From contig CAJNDT010003480.1 in the NCBI GenBank assembly GCA_905221615.1, positions 1 to 64,000 on the forward strand: a stretch of DNA of 64,000 nucleotides, written 5' to 3'. The stretch is from Symbiodinium sp. CCMP2592. Taxonomy: Eukaryota; Sar; Dinophyceae; Suessiales; Symbiodiniaceae. Of this stretch, positions 42,621-52,501 are shown piece by piece; the first letter of the stretch is position 1; each line of letters begins with the position of its first letter. Below the pieces are notes generated by a model. That model did not search any database and was not told where the DNA came from. It was given only the letters and a program-made list of their open reading frames with translations. A program made the translations under genes and the position numbers.

Positions 42621-44249
42621 TCAGTTGTCTGTGGGTTTTGATATACTGTGATGAATCGCCAACACATGAGCAGCAGCATTCAAGATGCGGCTGCGATGGA
42701 GACATGCAAGCAGTTGTGGCAGCATTTCCGGGTCCTCTTGGGACCAACTCGCAAGAGAGGCCTTGAAGAGATCCACGGTTCCCTCTGCTTCGTCTGCATT
42801 CATACCTTGTCGAGCCCTCAGCCAACGAAAAGCAGCGTCAAAGACATCGTAATCGTCAACATCCCCGGCAAGACGGAGTCTCTCTAGCTCAGCGACGAAG
42901 TAACGGTGGATCCTCCGAATCTTTCCCGAAAAACTCCGACTGTAAACATCACTGCCCTCTGGTCTCCAGCGCCCCAGTGCGTCACGATCCCTTGGGTCCA
43001 GACCGAAGCTGTCGAGGATCGTGGGCAGCGTCGCCCTCTCGCTGTGCTCCGTCCACAGCTCCACCAATTCCTGGGGCACTAGACGACGACCCTCCAAATC
43101 CACGAGCCTCCTAGTCACCGCGACCGAAAGCGTTGCGGCTTCTGAATAACTCGCCATCCTCTTCTTGAAGTGACTGAAGTCATCACCCAACGCCGGAAGC
43201 AAATAATCCCTTTCGAAGTCCGCATGAACACAGAGCAGCCGCCATCCTGTCGAAAGCCAGTCCTTATTACAAATCCAGGAATCCTCAGTGATCGCGATAG
43301 GCAGCTCCACGTGTCTTCTCTCCGGCCCACTAGTCTTCGTCTCATAAAGAGTGGCAAGAAATCTACCCCCATAGAATCTAACTGACCCCGGCGAAAGGTG
43401 CTGGACGTCGTCATATCGAAGTGTGCCCCAACACTTGATCAGCCGATACCAGGCTCCCGCCCGGATGCCCAGCGCTTCCGCCTCCACGGATACGAGGCGC
43501 TCCAATGCCGCGATCACCGCACCTGGGAGCCGCGGGGCACGACAGATCGGGACACCAGGTTTCTTTAACTCCTTTACGATCACATCCCTGGTCGAAAGAA
43601 GCACAGACTCTGCCGTAACCCGTTGGTCGATGCTGACGCCAGAGACTCTCTCGAACCAGGCCAGCGATTTCAAGAAAGCCCCCGGAACTGTCGGCCCGCA
43701 AGGTTTCTCAGAGAGCATGAAGAGGTAATCAATAACATCACCCGCTTTAAAAGGGGGATCCCTCAGCCTGGCCCTTGCCATCCAGAAAACCAATTCTTCC
43801 AAATAACGTAGATAGCGCTTCAAGCTGCTATTTCGAATGCGACCAGCAACAACAGAGGCAGCACGTGCCGGCTCCACATCACTCGAAAACTCACTCAAGC
43901 TGGGGGCCCCGAACCTCCTCAAGAGAGCAAGGAATCTGATGCAGAGCGCCAGCCTCTCCTGCTTCTCAGCTTGCTGTCGGTCTCCCTCAGAGACCTCGTC
44001 GAGGGCCCGCTTGCGCGAGCGCCGCTTGCGCCCCTTCTCAGGTAAGGCCAAGCTCGCCAATCCAGATTCAGCTGAAACGCCAATCCTCGAGGTCCCTCGA
44101 TTCAGTCCCCGCAACAGCACCCATGAAGCAGTATCCCCGTGAAGCCCTTCTGACCGTTCCCGCAGTGGTGCCCGACGCTGAGCCTCATCTATATGATACA
44201 CCAGCCAGTCAATAAGCTCATCAAATATGCAGAGACCCAGCTCATCCAC
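42621..44249 (-). CDS. Tyrosine recombinase, Crypton- or DIRS-like, complete catalytic set
   Basis: A 542-residue open frame. Residues 72-81 (KGRKRRSRKR) look like a nuclear signal, ~95-225 a core-binding-like helical domain, and ~240-440 the catalytic domain. The set is R278 in TLRYDD, a hairpin Lys near K305 (YETKTSG), H402 and R405 in TEHSERAT, W428 in LGRWRP, and Y436 in SDVYSRSF. This is the canonical R-K-H-R-W-Y arrangement, unlike the recombinase at 27754 where the second box II Arg is Lys. The ~100 residues after Y436 are unassigned. The frame opens just after a TGA at about 44288-44290 and the first codon used is GTG; no early ATG exists, so the N-terminus is missing or lies on another exon. 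No RT is nearby, which favours a Crypton or an element remnant. Confidence 0.7.
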   Translation of the reverse strand: MDELGLCIFDELIDWLVYHIDEAQRRAPLRERSEGLHGDTASWVLLRGLNRGTSRIGVSAESGLASLALPEKGRKRRSRKRALDEVSEGDRQQAEKQERLALCIRFLALLRRFGAPSLSEFSSDVEPARAASVVAGRIRNSSLKRYLRYLEELVFWMARARLRDPPFKAGDVIDYLFMLSEKPCGPTVPGAFLKSLAWFERVSGVSIDQRVTAESVLLSTRDVIVKELKKPGVPICRAPRLPGAVIAALERLVSVEAEALGIRAGAWYRLIKCWGTLRYDDVQHLSPGSVRFYGGRFLATLYETKTSGPERRHVELPIAITEDSWICNKDWLSTGWRLLCVHADFERDYLLPALGDDFSHFKKRMASYSEAATLSVAVTRRLVDLEGRRLVPQELVELWTEHSERATLPTILDSFGLDPRDRDALGRWRPEGSDVYSRSFSGKIRRIHRYFVAELERLRLAGDVDDYDVFDAAFRWLRARQGMNADEAEGTVDLFKASLASWSQEDPEMLPQLLACLHRSRILNAAAHVLAIHHSISKPTDN

Positions 44250-44385
44250 GAGCTGCCGGGCAATATCGCCGGCATCACCAACAAAATCTCACCACTTGAC
44301 CCTGTGGCTGCCATGCAATAGACATGATTCGCATGCAGCATAAAATAATCAATCGAGATAAAAAGGGAAGAATCTCTGCAAAGAT

Positions 44386-45842
44386 TCATGCGTTCAATTT
44401 CCCCCAAAAAGGAACGTCCCCCAAAGTCCAGCTTCTTCGAAGCCTAGTGTCCCAGTTTCCGGAAAAAGGAACACCCAAAATCAAATAGAAGATAAAGGCT
44501 CCAAAGAGCTTTTGCCTCCCGCAAGAGAAGGTACACGCAGTGTACCAAGCACATGGGTTTGAAGAGCACACACACTGACGCAACAAGTCGCGAACGCAGA
44601 CTCGATGATAGCTGGGGACCAGCCTGTAACCCAAAAATGGATATCGTAAGCCGCCCTGCTCACGGAATTGTCGGGCCGCTTCGATCCAGTCGTTGAAACT
44701 AAGGCCCTCGCCCAGGGTATACGGTTCATATTCGGCAGGGGTTACCGGCACGTCGGCGAAATCCCGTCGTAGAATTTCCGCACACCGGCCATCCAGCCTG
44801 TGGCTCCCCAGCAAGTAAAAACGTTCAGGGTACCACATACGGATCGACTTAGGTCCGGGTAGCCAGACTGCGAGCGCAGCCTGTATGTCATAGCCATCCT
44901 GCCGGTTCCACTGGCGAACCCGCGCCAAGGCACCAGCCAGTAGACCCCCGCGGGCTGCAGACTCAGTTGCGCAGGGGGTCTCAAGCCCAGCGATTCCTCA
45001 GCTAGCGGGAGGTAGATGCGAAAGCGACCTTGGTACTGAGGGGTGCCCGGCTGTATTTGCGGGTGGTGAAGGGCAAGCACACCCTTGTCCCAAGCACGCC
45101 GGAGACGCTCGCTTGCCGTGAAAGCCACCGCAATTCGTACACCCACATGGTCGTGTCGGCCTTCATCGGCCGCCTGCTGGTCGTTGGATCGGCAGAAGGG
45201 CGCTGCACGCAAGGACAGCCAGTGCTACAGAGCTCATCCGCGAAAGCGGGATCCTCTTTGACGCCCGCTCCGGCGCTAGCCGTTTGCTTGACGATACGCC
45301 GGCCACGCCTATCATACCGTGCGGCCGCGAGGCCGGTCGACTCATCTCCGAATTGGAAGGATGCCACATCCGCCGCGGCCCCCAACAGCACCTGCAACCG
45401 GTCTCGGCGGAACCGCATGAACTCCTGCGTGGTGTGGTCCGCGGCGATATGCGCCGAATAGAAACAGCCTGGGAGCGAGGCAACTGCCCACTTCGCGTTG
45501 TAGCTGTCCGTTGCCATTTCCGTGGCGCCGACCGCCATCCGTCCCAAGATGCTGCATAGGTGGTACTCCTCAAATGCGTCATACAAGCGGTCTGGGGGCT
45601 GGGCACGGAAATCCCGCAATTGATAAGCGAGGGGCTTTGTGCATCATCCACATCCAGAGTGACGAGGTAGGGGTCCGCAGTGTCAAAAACCGGGAAGAAG
45701 TGGAGATGCGGGGTTGTCCCCGTGGTCCCGTCAGCTGTTGGTCTGGACCTCGAAGAAGATAGAGCTGGGTGCGGTGCCGGCCAGAGTCCTCATCAAAGAG
45801 CAACCAGCAAGGCAGTGGCATCAGTGATGGGCGGGAACACAT
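44386..45842 (-). pseudogene. Family A protein, frameshifted copy 2
   Basis: Minus-strand pieces in three frames follow the order of the intact relative at 19608-20657. Near 45600-45250: LYDAFEEYHLCSILGRMAVG and CFYSAHIAADHTTQEFMRFR. Near 45060-44960: ERLRRAWDKGVLALHHPQ, YQGRFRIYLPLAEESLGLRP, LSLQPAG. From 44928: DGYDIQAALAVWLPGPKS, WYPERFYLLGSH, W-I-E-A-A-R-Q-F-R-E-Q-G-G-L, YRLVPSYH. Frame changes near 45100 and 44940 and a lost C-terminal tail mark it as broken. It lies directly upstream of the recombinase on the same strand, which hints that the family may travel with an element. Function unknown. Confidence 0.55.
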
Positions 45843-46099
45843 GTGTGTGCCACCGCCGATGGAACTTCTGTGTCATCTGACTCTCGCTCACAGTGGACCG
45901 AGTCCAACCTGGCGGTAACCCTTCATTGTTGCCACTGGAGCCGTATAGCCGCGCATGTGCGCGGCGAGAAGTCTCGAGGCGTGTACAAGGAGCGGCCCGG
46001 TGCCTCTGGTCATAGCGGCAGTGAGGCGCTGATGCGCAGCCTCCCCACACTCAGTAAAATCGCCGACCCGATCCACAATACATAAGTTGACCGCCTCCG
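45843..46099. other. No gene seen
   Basis: Short intergenic stretch ending at the T-run that opens the left inverted repeat. No supported feature. Confidence 0.4.
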
Positions 46100-46289
46100 T
46101 TTTTTTTTTGGCGTGGGCGGGCCTCAAAGACAGCAGTTGCTGCACTCGGCCCCAGTAAGAACTACAATAATGTCAATAACAAACAACTGTACAAAAGAAG
46201 AAGACTACGCAAAACAGGGTGAGACGGGCTGCGACTTGCAGACTAAGCCGGCAGACGTCGTTCAGCCAGACATGTCCGGCACCTAGCGA

Positions 46290-46920
46290 CTACCGCCGCT
46301 CAGATGCCCTGCTTCCCAGTTGTACTGGGTCGCCCAATGGCACACATATTGCCCTGCTTCCCATGAACGGTGGGTCGCGCAATGGCACACACCTTTCCAA
46401 GAGCCAATGCGAGAAGCCACATTCAATCCCGCCCAGCTTCCCAACAGAGTGGGTCTCGCAAGGGCAAAGCAGAAACAGCCATGGCGGCGAAGGTTGTACC
46501 AACACGTCCATAGAAGAGGCGATGGTATATGCCGAAATGGCTGGTGCGCGATCACAGTTAACTCACAAGCCCAGCTTCCCACCAGAGTGGGCCTCGCAAG
46601 GGCAAACACGCTTAGTCATAGTGACTGGAGGCCATGTCGAACAGGCCAAAGGTCTCAATAGACCGCGCAACAGCACACACATTGCCATGGACCAACCAAA
46701 TACTCCACATGCAACCCAGCCCAGCTTCCCACAGAGTGGGTCTCGCAAGGGCAGAGGAGAAATAGCCATGACGACAGAGACAGTGCCGACGCATCCATAT
46801 AAAAGGCAATGGTCATGCCGAAGGGAGGCAGGAGCACACAATAAACTCCCAAGCCCAGCTTCCCACCAGAGTAGGCCTCGCAAGGGCAAATGCTTAGTCA
46901 TAGTGACTGGGGGCCATGCC
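46290..46920 (+). repeat. Irregular minisatellite with small hairpins
   Basis: The phrase CCCAGCTTCCCACCAGAGTG followed by GGCCTCGCAAGGGCAAA recurs with variation near 46312, 46350, 46432, 46562, 46722 and 46853. Each copy holds a CCCAC-N-GTGGG type mini-hairpin. Later copies are spaced about 130-160 bp apart. Peptides from the open frames are repeat artefacts. Confidence 0.65.
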
Positions 46921-47523
46921 GAATAGAGAGAAAGCCTCGAGGGGCGAGCGCAAACGTGTAATGGGGAGTTCAAACAAGTTCTCGATGGGGAAATAGAGGC
47001 GTCGCGCCAGACCAGGCAATCCCAATGCGAAGGGCTGCGCTGCCGCAACGACCTGCCGGATTGCCTCGGCACGAAAGAAATCCGTGCCCTCGTACTGTGA
47101 TAGGATCAAATGACACATATACCGTGACACCGAAGCCAACGAAATTATGGCCTCGAAGTCAATCTGTAAAATGGTGGCGCGCACCTGAAATCCGAGTCGA
47201 ACGATCAGCTGGAAGTTGGTTGCAACCCAGACTCCTCTGAAGGTGCGTTGCGCCAGAAAGAAAGAGACCCGATCCTGATACTCCGCAAGCTGCCGTTGAA
47301 GGGCCACGCCAGCTGCCCGCCGCTCGTTTGGGTCGGTCGTAGACAGCAGTTGCCGCGTGGCCTCCGAGGGTGGGGCGCCGAAGAGCACCTGTAATGAATG
47401 CCCAGAGAGGCACTGCATGGACAACCTGAACCACAAGGTTCTCAGGAAGCGTGGCCATGGCGTGGTACCTAGCCTGAGCTTAGGGAGCCAAAATGGCAAA
47501 GCATGCAGAAGCGTCCGTACCAA
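46894..47523 (-). CDS. Unrecognised protein inside the inverted-repeat segment
   Basis: A 209-codon minus-strand frame whose composition looks like a real protein: LLSTTDPNERRAAGVALQRQ, then LAEYQDRVSFFLAQRTFRGV, and later FEAIISLASVSRYMCHLILS and PFALGLPGLARRLYFPIENL. The last ~10 codons overlap the minisatellite. The first codon is TTG, and there is no ATG before the conserved-looking part, so the 5' end is incomplete. I recognise no domain. It might be an exon, or the coding remnant of the element bounded by the inverted repeats. Confidence 0.4.
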   Translation of the reverse strand: MVRTLLHALPFWLPKLRLGTTPWPRFLRTLWFRLSMQCLSGHSLQVLFGAPPSEATRQLLSTTDPNERRAAGVALQRQLAEYQDRVSFFLAQRTFRGVWVATNFQLIVRLGFQVRATILQIDFEAIISLASVSRYMCHLILSQYEGTDFFRAEAIRQVVAAAQPFALGLPGLARRLYFPIENLFELPITRLRSPLEAFSLFGMAPSHYD

Positions 47524-47599
47524 GAGCTCATCGACTCAATTCACCACGACACAAGGGCAGCAATGATGGCCTCGGGCGGTGCTCAAAGGGGCGGCACAA

Positions 47600-47905
47600 C
47601 GCCGATAAGCAGGCGCCCTGCATGATCACAGCACATAATTGCCGCCGCAAAGCCGAATGGCCAGGGCTTGTATGACTGGGCGTCGAGGCCGATCAGGGGA
47701 CCAAGCCCCGCCGTAGCGGCCGCCGCACAGGCAGGGGGCCCAGAAAATTAGCCGCAACGCAGCCAAGCAAGCGCCCTGTATTTACACCGCACATGATTGC
47801 CGCCGCAAAGCCGAATGGCCAGGGCTCATATGACTGGGCGTCGAGTCCGGTCAGAGGAACACAGCCCAACCGTAGCGACCGCCGCGCAGGCAGAGGCCAG
47901 TAGAT
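47600..47905 (+). repeat. Two-copy tandem repeat, period ~155-160 bp
   Basis: The blocks at about 47606-47730 and 47762-47890 share ATTGCCGCCGCAAAGCCGAA, TGGCCAGGGCT, TATGACTGGGCGTCGAG and CGTAGCG(G/A)CCGCCGC. They lie just downstream (minus strand) of the broken family A gene. Confidence 0.75.
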
Positions 47906-47940
47906 GAGCTGCACCCTAGCCCTGCGCGTGCTGAGCATGT

Positions 47941-48810
47941 GTTGGTGCTAAGGTACCAGGCGGACCTGCGGTGCGTACCGATCCCAATATCGAGTGGCAA
48001 CGTCCCAGAGAATCCGCCGAAAATGCGCCGGGTCTTCCATGTGTTCATCATTAAGAGTGTATAGAAAAGTCCACTCGCCACGCTCCTGGCGCCCAACGAG
48101 CTGCGGCCGTGTATAGGAATACCTTGGCGAGAGCTTGTGATAACTGGGGACCAGCCTGTAGCCCAAAAAGGGGTAGCGTAGGCCACCCGGCCACCCGCCA
48201 GTCCTCCTTGCGCCCGAAATTGTCGGGCCGCAGCAATCCAGTCTTCGAGGCGAAGCCCTTCACCTAGGGTATATGGCTCGTAATCGGCGGGAGGGGACAT
48301 CGGCACATCAGCAAAATCCCGTCGGAGAATCTCCGCCAGGCGGCCTTCCAGTGTATGGCGCCCCAACACAAAAAAGCGTTCCGGATTCCATATTAATCCA
48401 TTTGGGCCCCGGCAGCCAGACAGCTAACGCAGTTTGTAGATCGTAGCCGCCTGTCGAGTCCACTGACGGACACGCGCCAAAGCACCAGCTAACAGACCCG
48501 CTGGTTGCAGGCTCAGCTCCGCGGCTGGTCGCAAGCCAAGCGCCTCCTCCGACAACGGCAGGTAGATGCGGAAGCGACCCTGGTACAGTGGCGGGTGTGT
48601 TGCCTGGATTCACATGCGGATGGTAGAGCGCCCCAAAACACCCCGGTCCCAGGCACACCGGAGGCGTGCCCCAACCTGCCACTGCAAAGGGCAAATCTCA
48701 CTGGCTGCAAAGGTCGCTGACAGCCCCGACATGGTTGTGTCGCCCTTCATCGGAAGCCTGCTGGTCTCTATTGTAGTTCTTACTGGGACCGAGTGCAGCA
48801 ACTGCTGTCT
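47941..48810 (-). pseudogene. Family A protein, frameshifted copy 3
   Basis: Minus-strand pieces match the other two copies. Near 48745-48640: MKGDTTMSG (copy 2 has MKADTTMW) and RLRCAWDRGVLG. Near 48580-48490: YQGRFRIYLPLSEEALGLRP, LSLQPAG. From 48369: GRHTLEGRLAEILRRDFADV, YEPYTLGEGL, then QFRAQGGL. From 48166: GYRLVPSYHKLSPRYSYT, EWTFLYTLNDEHMEDPAHF, RRILWD, which corresponds to the C-terminal tail of the copy at 19608. Frame changes occur near 48620, 48440 and 48190. Copies 2 and 3 are closer to each other than to copy 1. Confidence 0.55.
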
Positions 48811-48840
48811 TTGAGGCCCGCCCATGCCAAAAAAAAGGCA

Positions 48841-51243
48841 GCCTGCTGGTCTCTATCCCGAAACACTTCCGAAACTTCCAGGCGCGGGTAAGACCGTGGA
48901 CGGCCAACCAAAAGACGCACCACCAATGGGCGCGCCTGAGACAAAGCAAAACCCGTTGGTGCCTTGCAGCAGGGCCCATTGCGGCGATGCAGCGTTACCT
49001 GTGCGATTTGGGTTTTACGGCGCCTGACATGTATGTGTGGAAGCGAGAGGATTTTGAGATCAAAATCCCATGGAGTGAACCCGGGGCTGGGCCTCAGGTC
49101 ACCAACCAGTTGAAGGAAGCCATGCTCAAGGACAGATGGCAGCGCATCGCAAGCCAAGAGTCTGCGGCGGGCTGCGAAGAGGGCATTGACTGGACAGTGC
49201 CCAGGAAGATGCTCAAACAAGCCAGTAAGCGCCCGTTGGTCGCGTCAGGCCTTCGCATGCTGTGTCAGGGTGCCATCCGGCGTGCGGGCCATGGAGGCGA
49301 CCTCAAGTGCCCAAACTGTGGGGCTGCAAAATTGCCTCCAGCATACTCTCCACGACTGCCCTAGGTGGGCAGTGCATGACATAAGCCCGGACCCTGCTTG
49401 GGAGTCTTTGTACCCAAACCCCCCTGAGTGTTTCAGGGTCCGTGGGATCGTTCCTAAACAGGCCACCATGCACCCGGCACTCACTCCTGCGCAGATGCGT
49501 ACCCAGTCCCAAGGTCTCTCTTCACGGGTGAGCATCTCCCCGATCCAGCAATCTTCTTCGGGACGGACGCATCAGGAGGCCCCCGAGGAGATGACCCAAG
49601 ACTCAGGGTCATCAGTTGGGCCGTGGTGGCTGTTAGGGTCACCGAATTCCCGGATAATCCACCTTACACCGGGAAATATAAGCTTGTAGGCACCATGACT
49701 GGGTCCCTCCAGATAGGCTCCACTGTCAACGACGGCGAGCAGGTGGCTATCAACCAGCTGGCGGAGTGGACCAAGGCGCCGATTAGGTCATCCTCTGACA
49801 GCAAAATGGCCATAAAACGCTGTCTTATGGCCAAGGCTCATGAGGTGTTTCCCCAACTTTGGTCGGCGTCCCAAGAAAAGCGGGAGCTGGTCCAGCTCGA
49901 GTGGACCAAGGGTCACCTAGATGAGGCCCAGCATTGCCAAAGGTTTGGCAAAGAGAGCTGGTGGACATGGGCCACAAACCTGGAAGCGGATATGGCATGC
50001 AATCGCAAAAGTGCTGAGGTCTTCTCGCACGAGCAAGCCTATCGAACAGACTGTATAGACCAGGTGGCCCGGGCCAAGGTCTCTATGCTAGGACCTGCTA
50101 GGACAAAGGTGCTCTTATATACTGGCACATGACCCTGTGCCGAAACACAAGGAAACCAAATTCGAGGCGTCACCTGTTAAGAACAGAGTCAGAGGGGTCA
50201 AGCAACAGGGCCCCAACAAGAGACAGAGACTCCTTGCTGCGACGCAGGGGTCCCATGCCCACACAGGTCACCAGTGGATGGTGACCACCTCTGCCAAAAA
50301 TCTTTGTATCAAGTGCAAGGAATGCAACTTATACGCGCAGCAAGTGGATCCGGACGAAGTAGTGGCCTTTGTCCTTGAGCACCCTTGCAAGCACAGACCG
50401 GCCGTACTGCCTGTTTCAGCGGGGATCCACCCCACTCACAAAATCCTGAATTTGGGCTACCAGTGGAGCTGCTCCTGGTGCAATGCCCACTACTCTGTTC
50501 GCACAAAGGCAAGAGGACCCCTCACCAAAGAGTGCAAAGGCGCAAAGAAAAGTGAAGGGAAGAGGGACCCTCTTCCGCGGCCCAGGGTTTCACGTGCTCA
50601 AGGTTTTGCAGAGCTGTTTGCTGGTAGAGCTGTTCCTCCCAGTGCCCCTGTGACCCCTGAAGCCCCCAACTCTAGAGGTCCAGAGCCCCCTGTCGTGAAC
50701 ACTTCTGTTGTGCCTCAGTGTGTGGCTCGAGTTTCTCAGCCTAGGAAGGACCCCGAAGAAACACAGCCTCCTCCCAAAAACCTTGAGTTTCTCAGGCCCT
50801 CGGCTGCCCCCTCCAAGCCCAAAAGCAAAGCCAAACCTAAGCCCAAAGCTCAGGCGGAGACAGGACTGCAAAGCGTGGCTAAGTTCTTTAGGGCAGGTCA
50901 GCCGTAGCCGCGGACGGCGGAAGAAAGATGGCACGCTTGGCAGGTAAACCAAGCTCGGGCTGCGGCCGGCTTGGCTTCCAAGTCTGTGGGCTCTGTCTCG
51001 AGATCCAAAGCTCGAGCCTTGGCTCACAAAGCCGAGGTGGTGTCAAAGGCAATCCCTGCCTCCAACATCGGCATGCCTGCCGTTCTTCCACCTCAACCAC
51101 CTAAGGCACCGCCAAGGCAGCCAATAGTGCTCCAAGAGGCCCCGAGGACAGAGGGTGAGACTTCTCCCCAGGACCTAGGTAAGCAAAGGCCCAGGTCACC
51201 AGAGCACAAAGGAAAAGGCAAGGGTAAAAAGAGCAAGCGCTGA
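48841..51243 (+). pseudogene. 3' part of a LINE-type retrotransposon: RNase H and Zn-finger tail
   Basis: 48987-49364 encodes a region with a C-P-N-C-G pair (LKCPNCGAAKLPP). From about 49555 an RNase H domain follows: FFGTDASGG (Asp), NDGEQVAINQLAEW (Glu), SSSDSKMAIKRC (Asp), then VQLEWTKGHLDE, WATNLEADMA (Asp), ending at 50132. In another frame, 50137-50907 gives a C-I-K-C-K-E-C cluster, HPCKHRP, and CSWCNAHYS, probably a zinc-binding unit, then a Pro/Lys-rich tail. A TAG at 50905 interrupts that frame, which continues open to 51243 and ends in GKGKGKKSKR. Two frame changes (near 49370-49550 and 50125) plus the TAG make it inactive. The RT and endonuclease parts are absent, as in 5'-truncated LINEs. 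Confidence 0.65.
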
Positions 51244-51649
51244 TAATTTCGCAAACACGCTCTCTCTTGCGGGGATCACTGGCATCATTTTGCCAACCTT
51301 CTTATGTGCCGGTTCTTCCTGCTGCGTTGGGATATGCGTCGACAAAATCTTCTTAGGTCTGACTTGATTGTCCAGGCCAGTGCGCTCAAGCGGTGGCACA
51401 CTATCTTCAGAAGCAAGCGAAGTGTATATCGGCTGCTGCCTTGGTTCTAGACAGGGTCTAGGCGGAATCGCCTGTCCCAATGAGCACGCTTGTCGGTCAA
51501 CATTGGGGCTAGGCGGAATCGCCTGCCCCGTAACATCTGGAGTATTCGGCGCATCGAGAGCCGTTGCCGCAAGGACATTGGTTTTGGCCGCACGAATTTT
51601 GGCCTCAACTGCCTGTTGCAACTTATTAGCTCTCACGACTGATGCTTCT
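51197..51649 (-). pseudogene. 3' half of a minus-strand gene split by the copia insertion
   Basis: This frame continues exactly in phase from the frame at 61005-60253 if the copia element and one copy of its CCAAC duplication are removed; the junction codons read Val-Gly-Glu-Ala-Ser. It encodes an Ala/Pro-rich segment (RANKLQQAVEAKIRAAKTN, twice GQAIPP, KVGKMMPVIPARESVFAK). The last ~16 codons, to the stop at 51196, lie in the antisense of the LINE tail, so the original C-terminus was probably also lost to the LINE. Function unknown. Confidence 0.65.
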
Positions 51650-51654
51650 CCAAC

Positions 51655-51790
51655 TGTTTATCATTTTGCCTCCTAGGATACCCCATGCATTTTATCATGA
51701 TTTGCTTTATCGTATTTCATGCACTCATGAGTTTCACACTGAGATTGCGCTATACTCCGCAGGCGTCTTTGAGGAATCAAAACATTTTCA
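51655..51790 (+). repeat. Left LTR of the copia element
   Basis: 136 bp, TGTTTATCATTTTGCC...AACATTTTCA. Preceded by target duplication CCAAC. Very short for a copia LTR. Confidence 0.95.
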
Positions 51791-51808
51791 TGGTAGCGGA
51801 GCTTGGGA
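51791..51808 (+). promoter_or_regulatory. Minus-strand primer binding site, initiator tRNA-Met type
   Basis: TGGTAGCGGAGCTTGGGA starts at the base after the LTR. TGGTAGCG complements a CGCUACCA tRNA 3' end, as in the initiator-Met primer used by Ty1. The exact host tRNA is not in the window. Confidence 0.75.
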
Positions 51809-51976
51809 AAGCCCAAGCTTCGAGACACGTCTCGGGGCTCTCTTGCACATTGCGTTGCGAAGTGCGTTCGGGGAGCTCAGGCGTTGGAAAGTTTGTCCTG
51901 GACCTTTGGGGATTTCTGTTTCCGTTTAGGATCTAGGTAGGATCGCAATCCCGGCGCAGACCGGACGAGCCATTGC

Positions 51977-52468
51977 GTGCTCAGACAGAGCAAGGCCACG
52001 GCGTCTCTTGCTGCGGTAGAGGAAGTGAAGGAAAGGTTGCACAGCTTGTACGTTGAGCAGCTTTGTGAAAGGCCCCGTCCCGAGGGCAGATCAGGTTCTT
52101 CTTGGGATAAGATCTTATCGACTTATAGAGTTGCTTTTGAGCGGAGACTTGAAGAGCTGCATACAGTTGAGTGCGTTTGGAAGTTTGCGACAAAGTGCTT
52201 GAAGAAACAACATTTGAGAGAAGTTTTTGAGGCATTCGCACCTGAAGACGTTGCTGAGATTTGCATTTCAGAGGAGTTGCAACAAGCTTCGTTACATCCT
52301 GTGGAGGAAGGCCCTAACTTCGAGCGTGATCTTCTTGCTAGCAGTGCTGATTTGCAGGAGCTTTTGAGAGCTAGTGCTGATTGTGAGCTGCCAAGTTCTT
52401 CAGCTGAGCCGAAGCGTGCATTCAAGCGCCGATTGCAGCAGCAGGACTCTGTGATTGAGTTGGATTGA
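51977..52468 (+). CDS. Leader open frame upstream of the copia polyprotein
   Basis: A 163-codon frame between the primer site and the main ORF, in the same frame as the polyprotein but separated by three in-frame TGA codons (52466, 52475, 52484). The peptide looks like a real helical, charged protein (LAAVEEVKERLHSLYVEQL, FERRLEELHTVECVWKFATK, FKRRLQQQDSVIELD). It contains no Met at all and begins with GTG, just after a T-rich run with TTTAG and GTAG sites (51919-51940). It may be reached by splicing or non-AUG initiation. An element-specific accessory protein or a decayed part of Gag are both possible. Confidence 0.45.
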   Translation: MLRQSKATASLAAVEEVKERLHSLYVEQLCERPRPEGRSGSSWDKILSTYRVAFERRLEELHTVECVWKFATKCLKKQHLREVFEAFAPEDVAEICISEELQQASLHPVEEGPNFERDLLASSADLQELLRASADCELPSSSAEPKRAFKRRLQQQDSVIELD

Positions 52469-52501
52469 TTTCCTTGAATTTCTTGATCAGACAAAGAAGA
52501 G

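Larger units (their letters stand above)
46100..48837. mobile_element. 2.7-kb segment bounded by ~68-bp inverted repeats
   Basis: Left 46100-46169 (T-run, GGCGTGGGCGGGCCTCAAAG, then CAGTAAGAACTACAAT) is the inverse of right 48769-48837, with about two or three mismatches. The interval contains a minisatellite, a minus-strand open frame (46894-47523), a tandem duplicate, and a broken family A gene. It may be a non-autonomous DNA transposon. No target duplication is evident, so an inverted segmental duplication is the alternative. Confidence 0.55.

Noticed and set aside
50905..50907. Functional readthrough of the TAG in the LINE tail
   Set aside because: The context (UAG CCG) is not a known readthrough signal and the element has other disabling frame changes.
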